Source of the DNA: SLRI01 sp964393275
GTDB taxonomy: Bacteria > Pseudomonadota > Alphaproteobacteria > Geminicoccales > Geminicoccaceae
Direction: 5' to 3'
DNA: 64,000 nucleotides
NCBI GenBank assembly: GCA_964393275.1
Contig: CAYMTA010000009.1
Span: 1 to 64,000, forward strand
Positions 39,819-48,441 of the stretch are shown here, piece after piece. A model generated the notes under the pieces. The model made no database searches and was not told where the DNA came from. It saw only the letters and a list, made by a program, of their open reading frames with translations. The translations under genes were made by a program, and so were the position numbers. Position 1 is the first letter of the stretch; the number at the start of each line of letters is the position of its first letter.

Positions 39819-40613
39819 ATGTATGCTTTCGAGTACAAGCGGCCCGCTTCCCTCGCCGAGGCCGCGCAAATGCTGAGCGGCGACGACGAGGCCAAGCTGA
39901 TCGCCGGCGGCCAGACCTTCATCCCGACCCTCAAGCAGCGTCTGGCCCAGCCGAGCACCGTCGTCGATCTCGGCGCCATCGGCGAGCTCAGCGGCATCCG
40001 CGAGGAAGCCGGCGGGGTGACCATCGGTGCCATGACCCGGCACGGCGAGGTCGCGTCGAGCGATGTCGTCAAGCGCGTGATTCCCTCACTGGCGGCGCTG
40101 GCCGAATTGATCGGCGACCCCCAGGTGCGCAACATGGGGACGCTGGGCGGCTCGATCGCCAACAACGACCCCGCCGCCGACTACCCCGGCGCCCTGCTGG
40201 CGCTGCAAGCGACCATCCGCACGACCAAACGCGAGATCGGCGCCGACGACTTCCTAACCGGCATGTTCGACACGGCGCTCGAGGAGCACGAGATCATCAA
40301 GGAAGTGCACTTCAAGAAGCCGGATGCCGGGCACTACGAGAAGTTCCCGAACCCCGCCTCGCGCTATTCCATGGTCGGTGCCTACGTGACCAGGTGGGGT
40401 GGCGCCGTTCGGGTCGCGATCACCGGCGCCGGTCCCTGCGCCTATCGCTGGAAGGAAGCCGAGACCGCGCTCGGCAGCAATTTCACGGGCGACGCCGTGG
40501 CCGGGCTGACGGTGGATGCCAGTGACCTCAACTCGGACATCCATGCCTCGGCCGACTATCGCGCCCACCTCGTCAAGGTGATGACGCAGCGCGCCATCAA
40601 GGGCTGCGCCTGA
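39819..40613 (+). CDS. coxM: molybdenum hydroxylase medium subunit, FAD-binding
   Basis: 264 residues; ATG 39819 after AAGGGAGAA. The two FAD loops of the family are seen: IAGGQTFIPTLKQRLAQP (about 28-45) and RNMGTLGGSIANNDPAADYP (about 103-122). Completes the S-L-M enzyme. Its last 17 bp overlap, on the other strand, the end of the VanZ-like gene. Confidence 0.93.
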   Translation: MYAFEYKRPASLAEAAQMLSGDDEAKLIAGGQTFIPTLKQRLAQPSTVVDLGAIGELSGIREEAGGVTIGAMTRHGEVASSDVVKRVIPSLAALAELIGDPQVRNMGTLGGSIANNDPAADYPGALLALQATIRTTKREIGADDFLTGMFDTALEEHEIIKEVHFKKPDAGHYEKFPNPASRYSMVGAYVTRWGGAVRVAITGAGPCAYRWKEAETALGSNFTGDAVAGLTVDASDLNSDIHASADYRAHLVKVMTQRAIKGCA

Positions 40614-41757
40614 GCCCAAGGCAACGTCGGTCGCGGTCATCGGGCTGCGACCGACGCCGTTGGGCGCGTAGCTCTGTCCAGCGCTCGAGGAGGAACGCCA
40701 GGCCCAGCCCGACGGTCGTTCCGGCGATATTGGCCGCGAAGTCGATGGCATCGCCGCGATCGAGGGTCCCTCTGAACCACTCGCCAAGCTCGAGGGCCAA
40801 ACCGGCGGCGACGAGGCCGCACCAGAGCCGGCCCCACCCCAGAGCCGGCAGCACGCGCCGCGCGGCGAAGGCGATGAGGGTCAAGACGCATAGGTGCATC
40901 GCGAGCTTGAGCATGCCCGCCTCGCCGCTCCCGCCCAGCTCGCCGAAGAGCTCTTGAACCGGTGCTCTGACGTCGTAGGGGACCGTCGTGATGGCGGCGA
41001 CGGTCGCCAGCGCGCCCAGCGCCAGCGAAGCCGCCGGCTTGTTACCGCTGCGCTGCCAGGTGATGACGGCCAGAGCGAGGGCGACCACGGCCCAGCCGGT
41101 CAAGGTGACGGCGCGCATCAGTCTGAATGCGGGCTTCAGGGCCACGCCCCGCAGCTCGAGATCGGTGACGACGAGCTGCCCGGTAGCGCGGGGCAGGCCG
41201 ATCAGGACGCGGGCCCGGCCCTGGGCCGGATCGAGCATGAAGACCTCGCTCCAGCGCTTGGCTCCGGTCGTCCCTGTGGCATGGAGGAAGCGATGCGGGC
41301 GGGCGTAGTCGGAGCGTCCATCGGGCTTCACCCCGAGCACGAAAAGCCGGGCCTTCTGCCAGCGCTCGGGTCGCCGGGCAACGGCATCGAGCTCGATGGT
41401 CGCGGCAAGGTGAAGCCCCTCCACACCATGCGGCAGCGCCACGATCTGCTCGAGCAGGACGGTCCTCGCGGCATCCTGGTTGGCGAAACGCACGCCGCCT
41501 GCAATCGGCTCGGGCCGGCCGGAGTTGCCCACAGGCTGCCAGGGCGATCCGCTTTCGCCCAGCGTCGAGAAGGCCGGATCACTCAGCAATTGACCGGTGA
41601 CCCGGTCGTAACGCGACAGCCAGGCAAAGGTCGCGAGCGTCAACGCGGCCAGAACGACTACGAAGGCAAGGGCGCAGCGCGCGGCAGTCTTCGACAGCTG
41701 CGGGCTCCAGGCTCTTCTCCAGGCAATCGACAGGTCCAGCAGCGATCTCCGCGGCAC
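40597..41757 (-). CDS. membrane protein with VanZ-like C-terminal half
   Basis: 386 residues; GTG start at 41757 without a clear ribosome site. One N-terminal hydrophobic helix (ALAFVVVLAALTLATFAWL) is followed by a soluble domain of about 170 residues with a beta-rich pattern and conserved-looking AATIELDAVARRPERWQKARLFVLG, perhaps carbohydrate-binding. Four hydrophobic helices then follow; the last part (ALELGEWFRGTLDRGDAIDFAANIAGTTVGL) has the ELxxxxxGRxxDxxDxxAN-type pattern of VanZ-like proteins. Function unknown. It faces the opposite way and splits the cox cluster between coxM and coxD. Confidence 0.65.
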   Translation of the reverse strand: MPRRSLLDLSIAWRRAWSPQLSKTAARCALAFVVVLAALTLATFAWLSRYDRVTGQLLSDPAFSTLGESGSPWQPVGNSGRPEPIAGGVRFANQDAARTVLLEQIVALPHGVEGLHLAATIELDAVARRPERWQKARLFVLGVKPDGRSDYARPHRFLHATGTTGAKRWSEVFMLDPAQGRARVLIGLPRATGQLVVTDLELRGVALKPAFRLMRAVTLTGWAVVALALAVITWQRSGNKPAASLALGALATVAAITTVPYDVRAPVQELFGELGGSGEAGMLKLAMHLCVLTLIAFAARRVLPALGWGRLWCGLVAAGLALELGEWFRGTLDRGDAIDFAANIAGTTVGLGLAFLLERWTELRAQRRRSQPDDRDRRCLGLRRSP

Positions 41758-41883
41758 AGCCGTTGATCCGAAACGAGGAAATACAGCGGCACTCGTTGCC
41801 GAAGGGTTAAGGGCCTATCCTTCACGTAGCCATCGACCGATGCAGCGGGTAAACGGTCAGGCGTCCAGCCTCGAGAAACGGAA

Positions 41884-42807
41884 ATGATCGCAAACGAACT
41901 GCCGAAGGATATCGATGCCACGGTCGAGCTGCTGCGTGCCGCCGACTACATTCCGGATCGAGCGCTCGCCACGGCGACCTTTCTCAGCCTCAAGCTCGGC
42001 CGCCCGCTTTTTCTCGAAGGCGAGGCGGGAGTCGGCAAGACGGAGATCGCCAAGGTCCTGAGCCAGGCGCTCGGACGCAGTCTCGTCCGACTGCAATGCT
42101 ACGAGGGCCTCGACCTCGCTTCCGCCGTCTACGAATGGAACTACCAGCGGCAGATGCTCGAGATCCGCATGGCGGAGGCGACCGGCGGGGCGTCGCGCGA
42201 GGCCCTGGGCCAGGACATCTTCGACCGCCGCTTCCTGATCAGCCGCCCGCTGCTGCAGGCCCTGGAGCCGCACCCGGGCGGGGCACCGGTTCTTCTGATC
42301 GACGAGCTCGACCGCACGGACGAGCCCTTCGAGGCCTTCCTGCTCGAGGTGCTGTCGGATTACCAGATCACCATTCCCGAGGTCGGCACGATCAAGGCCG
42401 AGACGCCGCCGATCACGATCATCACCTCGAACCGCACCCGCGAGATCCACGATGCGCTGAAGCGGCGCTGCTTCTACCACTGGGTCGACTACCCCTCGGC
42501 CGAGCGCGAGCACGAGATCATCATCACGCGCCTGCCCGGCGTCGACGAGCGGCTGTCGCGGATGATCGTCGACTTCGTCCAGGAGTTGCGGAAGCGCGAC
42601 CTCTTCAAGCTGCCGGGCGTCGCCGAGACGCTCGACTGGACCCGGGCGCTGACCACGCTCGATGTCCTCGTGCTGACGCCCGAGGTCATCAACGACACGC
42701 TCGGCACGCTGCTCAAGTACCAGGACGACATCGCCAAGATCCAGGGCAGCGAGGCCGCGAAAATCCTGCGCGAGATCAGCATGAAGGCGGAGCAGGCGAG
42801 GCGCTGA
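41884..42807 (+). CDS. coxD: MoxR-type AAA+ ATPase (CoxD)
   Basis: 307 residues. Walker A GEAGVGKTEIAKVL at about 50-58, Walker B VLLIDELDRTDEPFEAF, sensor region IITSNRTREIHDALKRRCFYHWVDYPS, and the MoxR-type lid. In CO oxidisers CoxD works with the VWA protein CoxE as a chaperone that installs sulfur and copper at the molybdenum site. Same strand as coxSLM and coxE; the MORN lipoprotein gene lies between it and coxE. Confidence 0.92.
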   Translation: MIANELPKDIDATVELLRAADYIPDRALATATFLSLKLGRPLFLEGEAGVGKTEIAKVLSQALGRSLVRLQCYEGLDLASAVYEWNYQRQMLEIRMAEATGGASREALGQDIFDRRFLISRPLLQALEPHPGGAPVLLIDELDRTDEPFEAFLLEVLSDYQITIPEVGTIKAETPPITIITSNRTREIHDALKRRCFYHWVDYPSAEREHEIIITRLPGVDERLSRMIVDFVQELRKRDLFKLPGVAETLDWTRALTTLDVLVLTPEVINDTLGTLLKYQDDIAKIQGSEAAKILREISMKAEQARR

Positions 42808-42867
42808 AACCTCTCGTCAACCTTTGTCCGCTATCCCCTCGCAACGGGCTATGATGCGAGGAAGGCG

Positions 42868-44286
42868 ATGGCGCACATGCGGAGGGCACGGCGGGCGGCA
42901 TACAAGGCGCTCGTTCCATCGCTCGCCTGCCTGCTGCTCTTGGGAGCCTGCCTTACGGGTGAGCCATCGGCACCTATCGCCAGGACGGCAGGAGCGCCCG
43001 TCGATGCCCAGCCGACCGCGCTGGCCGCACCCGGCTATCTGCGGTTCGCTCTGTCGCCCTCCGGCGTCGGCAACTATGCCGGCTGGCAGCTTCAGGTCGT
43101 GGCGGCGGCCAGCAATCAAGGCTTCAAGCCCTTCCTGTCGGTCAGGATGAGCGCCGGCGAGAGCCTGCTGGCCGAGTTGTGGCCCGACCATTATCACGTC
43201 CGCGTGCTCCTGCTCGGCGAGGTCGAGCGGGACGAGTGGGTCGAGGTTGTGGGCGACCGGACGTCCACGATCGACGTCAGCATCGGCTTTCTCGTCAACA
43301 GCATCGAGACCGCCGCCCCGACCGCGTCGACGGATGCGGAAAGATGGGCTCTGCATGAGCTGTCGATCGGGGATACCTACGCGCCTCTGACGGTGGTGCT
43401 CCGGCCCGGCCTCGAGGGCCGCTACCATGGGCCGCAGGTTCGCGGGCGACCCGCCGGCGACGGCCTGCTCGATCTCGTCGATCGCGGCGCTCCAATCGCG
43501 ACAATAGCCTCCGCCGAGGTCATCGATGGTCGCTTCAGCGGCGAGCCGGCCTTCACCGGCGGACGAACGGTCGAGGCGTCGATGCTGGCCGACTACAGCT
43601 TCCCGGCGGGCACCCTCACCCATTGGCCGAACGGGCGGCGTTTCACCGGGCGCTATGACGGTCTCGAGCCGAGGGAAGGCGTGCTCGACTTCATCGACGG
43701 CAGCCAGTGGACCGGCTTGCTGGATCGGGGCGAGCCTGTCGGCAGCGGCAGGCTCCGCACGAGCAACGGCACAACGTTCCCGGAGGCACCGGGCGCCGAC
43801 TTGGCGCGGTTCGACGGCACCTTCGACTGTGTCACGCCGGCCGGCATCGGCGAGGAATGTCACTATTTCCAGGGCGAGCGGGTCACATCGCGCGAGGTCT
43901 ACGCCGAACGGGTCGAGCACCGCGAGGCATCGAGACGGGCCGCGGTGGTGACGGTCGCGGCCGATCCAGATCAGGCCGCCGATGGTTGTCGAGATGCCGC
44001 CGGCGAGTTCCTCGCCGATGGCGGCCTCTCTCGCCTGAGCCTCGACGGTCGGGGATCGGGCCGGCTCTGGCAACATACCTATCTCGATCTCGATCCCCAT
44101 ACGTTCGAGATCGAATTCACCTACGAGGCCGACGGCGACGCGATACGCCTCGACTATGGGCCGGGCATTTACAAGGACATGACCGGACGCACGGTCAAGC
44201 AAAAGACCATTCGCCCGGATACGGTCTCTTGCACGTATGACGGCCGGATCGTCGCCCTTGGCGGCAAGCCGTACTCGCGCGAGTGA
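42868..44286 (+). CDS. lipoprotein with MORN-like repeats
   Basis: 472 residues. A lipoprotein signal ends in LLLLGAC, with Cys about residue 28, so it should be lipid-anchored in the periplasm. The middle part holds MORN-like repeats: GTLTHWPNGRRFTGRYDG, GVLDFIDGSQWTGLLDRG and GSGRLRTSNGTTF. The C-terminal 100 residues are beta-rich with no family recognised. Located between coxD and coxE on the same strand, though a link to hydroxylase maturation is not evident since those steps are cytoplasmic. AGGAAGG precedes the ATG at 42868. Confidence 0.75.
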   Translation: MAHMRRARRAAYKALVPSLACLLLLGACLTGEPSAPIARTAGAPVDAQPTALAAPGYLRFALSPSGVGNYAGWQLQVVAAASNQGFKPFLSVRMSAGESLLAELWPDHYHVRVLLLGEVERDEWVEVVGDRTSTIDVSIGFLVNSIETAAPTASTDAERWALHELSIGDTYAPLTVVLRPGLEGRYHGPQVRGRPAGDGLLDLVDRGAPIATIASAEVIDGRFSGEPAFTGGRTVEASMLADYSFPAGTLTHWPNGRRFTGRYDGLEPREGVLDFIDGSQWTGLLDRGEPVGSGRLRTSNGTTFPEAPGADLARFDGTFDCVTPAGIGEECHYFQGERVTSREVYAERVEHREASRRAAVVTVAADPDQAADGCRDAAGEFLADGGLSRLSLDGRGSGRLWQHTYLDLDPHTFEIEFTYEADGDAIRLDYGPGIYKDMTGRTVKQKTIRPDTVSCTYDGRIVALGGKPYSRE

Positions 44287-44493
44287 CAAAACCCGCGAGG
44301 CAGAAGCGGCGGCTCGCTCGATCGATCCGGGCCGCGACCGCGTCGTTTGCCAGGCGATCGGGTTCATGGGAGACGCGAGCAGGCTCTTGTGACACGGTCC
44401 GTCCTCGAATCATGGAGACGCCCCCGCACCTCGTCCGGGCGTGCGCCTCCTTCGTCAGGATGCTAGCCTCCAGGCGCTGAGGGAGACGAGGTG

Positions 44494-45774
44494 ATGGAAG
44501 CAGCTCAAACGGCCGATCGAACGCTCGAGGCGCAACCCGAAGGCGGGCGCTTCGCGCTCAATGTCGTCGAGTTCGCCCGTGCCTTGCGCGCGGCCGGCCT
44601 GCCGCTCGGCCCTGGGCGGGTGCTCGACGCCTTGCGGGCGATCGAGGTGGCCGGCATCGGCAGCCGCGCGGATCTCTACTGGACCCTGCACGCGGTCTTC
44701 GTGAACCGGCGCGACCAGCGCGAGCTGTTCGACCAGTGCTTCCACATTTTCTGGCGCGACCCGAAGCTGCTCGAGCGGCTGATGCAGTTGATGCTGCCGA
44801 CGCTGCGCCACGACCAGCCGGGCGAGGAGGAGGAGCTCAGCCGCCGGGTCGCCGAGGCGCTGACGCCGGAGAAGCAGCCGGGCCAGGGCGAGGCGCCCGA
44901 GGACGAGGAGAAGGAAGAGATCGAGCTCGACGCAGTGCTGACCTATTCCGCCAAGGAGCTGCTGCAGGAGAAGGATTTCGAGGAGATGTCGGCGGACGAG
45001 CTGGCGGCCGCCAAGCGGGAAATTCAAGGGCTGCGCCTGCCGATCGTTGCCTTGCCGACCCGTCGCTTCGTGGCTCACCCGCATGGCCGCCGGATCGATC
45101 TGCGCCGCACGCTCCGTCAATCGATGCGCGGCGGCGGGGCGGTGATCGACCTCGCCCGCAAGAAGCGTCTGCGGCGCCACCCGCCCTTGGTCATCCTCTG
45201 CGACATCTCCGGCTCGATGAGCCGCTACTCGCGCATGCTGCTGCTCTTCATGCACGCCTTGACCAGCGACCGGGACCGCGTGCACAGCTTCGTCTTCGGC
45301 ACGCGGCTGACCAACATCACCCGCTATCTGCGCAGCCGCGACGTGGACATCGCCCTCGACCGGGTCGGCGAGGTGGTCAAGGACTGGGCCGGCGGCACCC
45401 GCATCGGGCACTGCCTCGAGGACTTCAACCGCAACTGGTCGCGGCGCGTGCTGGGCCAGGGTGCTGTCGTCATGCTGATCACCGACGGGCTCGACCGCGA
45501 CGCCGGCGACGGGCTGGAACGCGAGATGGAACGGCTGCACAAGTCGTGCCGCCGGCTGATCTGGCTCAATCCGCTGTTGCGCTACGAGGGCTTCCAACCC
45601 ATCTCATCAGGAGCTCGCGCGATGGTCGCGCACGTGGACGATTTTCGCACCGTGCACAACCTGAACAGCCTGCGGGACCTCGCCGAAGCCTTGAACCGCG
45701 CGCCGCAGCGCCGGGCCGAAGGGGTATCGGTCTGGGCGGCCGAGCAGGAGGAGACGAGAGCCCATGCTGGATGA
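44494..45774 (+). CDS. coxE: VWA-domain protein (CoxE)
   Basis: 426 residues from the ATG at 44494 (GGGAG 8 bp upstream; GTG 44491 is the alternative). N-terminal helical domain (FARALRAAGLPLGPGRVLDALRAIE), an acidic middle region (EEKEEIELD), and a C-terminal von Willebrand A domain with the MIDAS motif CDISGSMSRYSR near residue 236 and later ITDGLDRDAG. Partner of the CoxD ATPase in maturing the molybdenum site. Its end overlaps the next gene by 11 bp. Confidence 0.92.
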   Translation: MEAAQTADRTLEAQPEGGRFALNVVEFARALRAAGLPLGPGRVLDALRAIEVAGIGSRADLYWTLHAVFVNRRDQRELFDQCFHIFWRDPKLLERLMQLMLPTLRHDQPGEEEELSRRVAEALTPEKQPGQGEAPEDEEKEEIELDAVLTYSAKELLQEKDFEEMSADELAAAKREIQGLRLPIVALPTRRFVAHPHGRRIDLRRTLRQSMRGGGAVIDLARKKRLRRHPPLVILCDISGSMSRYSRMLLLFMHALTSDRDRVHSFVFGTRLTNITRYLRSRDVDIALDRVGEVVKDWAGGTRIGHCLEDFNRNWSRRVLGQGAVVMLITDGLDRDAGDGLEREMERLHKSCRRLIWLNPLLRYEGFQPISSGARAMVAHVDDFRTVHNLNSLRDLAEALNRAPQRRAEGVSVWAAEQEETRAHAG

Positions 45775-46096
45775 CACCGTGCTCGATGATGCCTTGCTGG
45801 ACAGCGCCGCCGAGTGGCATGCGGCCGGCCGCAAGGTGGCGATCGCCACCGTGGTCTCGACCTGGGGGTCGAGCCCGCGCCCGGCCGGAAGCCAGCTCCT
45901 GATCGATGACCAGGGCAACATGCTGGGCTCGGTCTCGGGCGGCTGCATCGAGGGTGCCGTGGTGAAGAAGGCCCTGGACGTGATCGACGGCTCGCCGCCG
46001 GAGCTCATGGAGTTCGGCGTCTCGAACGAGCAGGCCTGGGAAGTCGGCCTCGCCTGCGGCGGCCGGGTCCAGGTCCTTGTCGAAGCACTCGCCTAG
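45764..46096 (+). CDS. XdhC/CoxI-type N-terminal domain protein
   Basis: 110 residues. Matches only the N-terminal part of XdhC: VAIATVVSTWGSSPRPAGSQLLI, GSVSGGCIEGAVV and GLACGGRVQVLVE with the conserved Cys. XdhC binds molybdenum cofactor, protects it during sulfuration and inserts it into the hydroxylase. The rest of XdhC is encoded by the next gene, 9 bp later, so the protein is split in two here. GGAGGAGA precedes the ATG at 45764. Confidence 0.9.
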   Translation: MLDDTVLDDALLDSAAEWHAAGRKVAIATVVSTWGSSPRPAGSQLLIDDQGNMLGSVSGGCIEGAVVKKALDVIDGSPPELMEFGVSNEQAWEVGLACGGRVQVLVEALA

Positions 46097-46105
46097 GAAG
46101 CCGCC

Positions 46106-46825
46106 GTGCGCATTGCCACGCTACATTTGCTGAACGAGGCCCGTGCCGCCAAGCGGCACGCCTGCCTTGTCCGCCATCTCGACAGCCACGAGGAGGCGCT
46201 CGTCGTCGACGGCGAGGTGCTGCTCGGCAAGGTCAACCCTGAGCTGCTCGTCGAGGTGGAGGCTTGCCTGCGCGACGACCGGTCACGCGCGGTCGAGACC
46301 GCTGGCGGGCGGGCCTTTCTCCAGATCTTCAATCCGCCCCTGCGGCTCGCCATCGTTGGTGCCGTGCATATCGCGCAGATGCTGGCGCCATTGGCCACCA
46401 TCGCCGGCTACGCGGTGACGGTGATCGATCCGCGCGGCGCCTTCGCGACCGAGGAGCGCTTTCCCGGGGTGGCCCTGTCGCATGACTGGCCGGACGAGGG
46501 GATGGAGGCTTTCGCGCCCGACCGGCGGTCGGCGATCGTGGTGCTGACCCACGATCCCAAGCTCGACGACCCGGCGCTCGACGTGGCGCTGCGAAGCGAC
46601 GCCTTCTACATCGCCGCCCTCGGCAGCAAGCGAAATCACGCGAGGCGGGTCGAGCGGCTGAAGGAGCTCGGCCACGCCGATCAGGCGATCGCCCGCATTC
46701 ATGGCCCTGCCGGCCTCGCCATCGGCGCCGTTAGCCCGGCCGAGATCGCGATCTCGGTCATGGCCGAGATGACCGTTGCGCTGCGCCGCCCCCAGGCCTC
46801 GTCATTGCGGAAGGAAGCGGCATGA
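46106..46825 (+). CDS. XdhC C-terminal (Rossmann) domain protein
   Basis: 239 residues, GTG start with AGGAAG upstream. Begins with the middle segment of XdhC (LHLLNEARAAKRHACLVRHLDS), then the nucleotide-binding Rossmann part LRLAIVGAVHIAQMLAPLATIAGYAVTVIDPR and SDAFYIAALGSKRNHARRVERL, ending in IHGPAGLAIGAVSPAEIAISVMAEM. Probably works with the preceding small domain as one chaperone for molybdenum cofactor. Overlaps the next gene by 4 bp. Confidence 0.9.
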   Translation: MRIATLHLLNEARAAKRHACLVRHLDSHEEALVVDGEVLLGKVNPELLVEVEACLRDDRSRAVETAGGRAFLQIFNPPLRLAIVGAVHIAQMLAPLATIAGYAVTVIDPRGAFATEERFPGVALSHDWPDEGMEAFAPDRRSAIVVLTHDPKLDDPALDVALRSDAFYIAALGSKRNHARRVERLKELGHADQAIARIHGPAGLAIGAVSPAEIAISVMAEMTVALRRPQASSLRKEAA

Positions 46826-48441
46826 AGTTCGGGCCAGTCGCGATCGACGACGCGCTCGGGGCGTTGCTGGTCCACAGCATTCGGCTCGAGGGTGCGAACC
46901 TCAAGAAGGGCCGCCTCCTGGATGAGGAGGACCTCGATACCTTGCGCGGTGCCGGCATCGAGTCGGTGGTCGCGGCACGGTTCGAGCCGGGCGACGTTCC
47001 CGAGGACGCTGCCGCCGCGAAGCTGGCTGCCGCCTTCCACGCTCCATCGATCCGCGTCGCCGAGGCATTCACGGGCCGTGCCAATATCTTCGCCGAGACG
47101 GACGGCGTGTTGACGGTCGACAAGGCCACGATCGACGCCGTCAACGGCATCGACGAGGCGATCACCATCGCGACTGTGGCGGACCATGCGGCCGTCGGCC
47201 TTGGCCAGATGCTGGCGACCGTCAAGATCATTCCGTTCGCCGCTCCTGAAAGCGCGGTCGACCAAGCGCTGGCCATTTTGAACGAGCATGCGCCGGCGCT
47301 CCGCCTCCATCCGTTTCGAGCGCTGGTGGCGCGCCTGATCCAGACGGCGTTGCCCGACACCAACGTCAAGATGCTCGACAAGACAGCGCGCATCACCGAG
47401 GAGCGGATGGCTGCCGTGGGTGGCAACTTGGCTGGCGAAAGCCGTTGCGCGCATTCGACCGAGGAGCTCGCCGCCGCGATTGCCGAGACGCGCGAGGCCG
47501 GTTGCGACCTCCTGCTCATTGCCGGTGCGTCGGCGATCACCGACCGGCGCGACGTCCTGCCTGCGGGCATCGAGGCGGCCGGCGGCACGATCGAGCATTT
47601 CGGCATGCCGGTCGATCCGGGCAACCTGCTCCTGCTCGGCTCCTTCGGCCGCCTGCCCGTGCTCGGGCTGCCCGGCTGCGCGCGTTCGCCCAAGCTCAAC
47701 GGCTTCGATTGGGTGCTGCAACGGCTCGCGGCCGGCCTCGAGGTCGACCGCTCCGCCATCATGGGCATGGGTGTCGGCGGCCTGCTGGTCGAGATCCCGA
47801 CCAGACCTCAGCCGCGGGCCAAAAAGCCGGCGGCCCGGGAGGAGCCCCGGATCGCCGTCCTGGTGCTGGCCGCCGGCCAGTCGCGACGGATGGGTCCGAC
47901 CAACAAGCTTTTGATCCCGATCGACGGCAAGCCGATGCTGCGCCACACGGTCGAGGCGGCGCTCGCCTCTAGGGCCAATGACGTGGTCGTCGTCACCGGT
48001 CACCAGCACCAGGCGGTCGAGACCGTGCTGGCCGGCACGGCGGTGCGCATCGTGCACAATCCGGCCTACGCGGACGGCCTGAGCACGTCGCTCAAGACCG
48101 GCATCGCCGCCTTGCCGCCGGGCATCGACGCGGCGCTCGTCTGCCTCGGCGACATGCCCGAGATCGACGCCGAGCTGATCGACCGATTGATCGGAGCCTT
48201 CGATCCGGACGGTGGGCGGACCATCGTGGTGCCGACCCATAACGGCAAGCGTGGCAATCCGGTGCTCTGGGGCAGCGCCTTCTTTTCGGCGATGCTCGCC
48301 ATCGTAGGCGACGTCGGCGCCCGGCACCTGATCGGCCAGCACGCCGAGGCGGTGGCCGAGATTGCTTGCGACAACGCCTCCACCCTCGTCGATATCGACA
48401 CCCCCGAGGCGCTCGATGCCTATCTGGCCGGGCACGACTGA
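46822..48441 (+). CDS. molybdopterin-binding domain fused to MocA-like nucleotidyltransferase
   Basis: 539 residues. Residues 1-330 resemble MoeA/MoCF molybdopterin-binding proteins (VHSIRLEGANLKKGRLL, then LLIAGASAITDRRDVLPAGIEAAGG). From about 340 a MobA/MocA nucleotidyltransferase follows: VLVLAAGQSRRMGPTNKLL, LVCLGDMPEID and PTHNGKRGNPVLW. MocA attaches CMP to molybdenum cofactor, giving the cytosine dinucleotide form used by xanthine oxidase-family enzymes. The fusion would join molybdenum insertion and CMP addition. Overlaps its neighbours on both sides (ATGA and TGATG). Confidence 0.9.
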   Translation: MKFGPVAIDDALGALLVHSIRLEGANLKKGRLLDEEDLDTLRGAGIESVVAARFEPGDVPEDAAAAKLAAAFHAPSIRVAEAFTGRANIFAETDGVLTVDKATIDAVNGIDEAITIATVADHAAVGLGQMLATVKIIPFAAPESAVDQALAILNEHAPALRLHPFRALVARLIQTALPDTNVKMLDKTARITEERMAAVGGNLAGESRCAHSTEELAAAIAETREAGCDLLLIAGASAITDRRDVLPAGIEAAGGTIEHFGMPVDPGNLLLLGSFGRLPVLGLPGCARSPKLNGFDWVLQRLAAGLEVDRSAIMGMGVGGLLVEIPTRPQPRAKKPAAREEPRIAVLVLAAGQSRRMGPTNKLLIPIDGKPMLRHTVEAALASRANDVVVVTGHQHQAVETVLAGTAVRIVHNPAYADGLSTSLKTGIAALPPGIDAALVCLGDMPEIDAELIDRLIGAFDPDGGRTIVVPTHNGKRGNPVLWGSAFFSAMLAIVGDVGARHLIGQHAEAVAEIACDNASTLVDIDTPEALDAYLAGHD

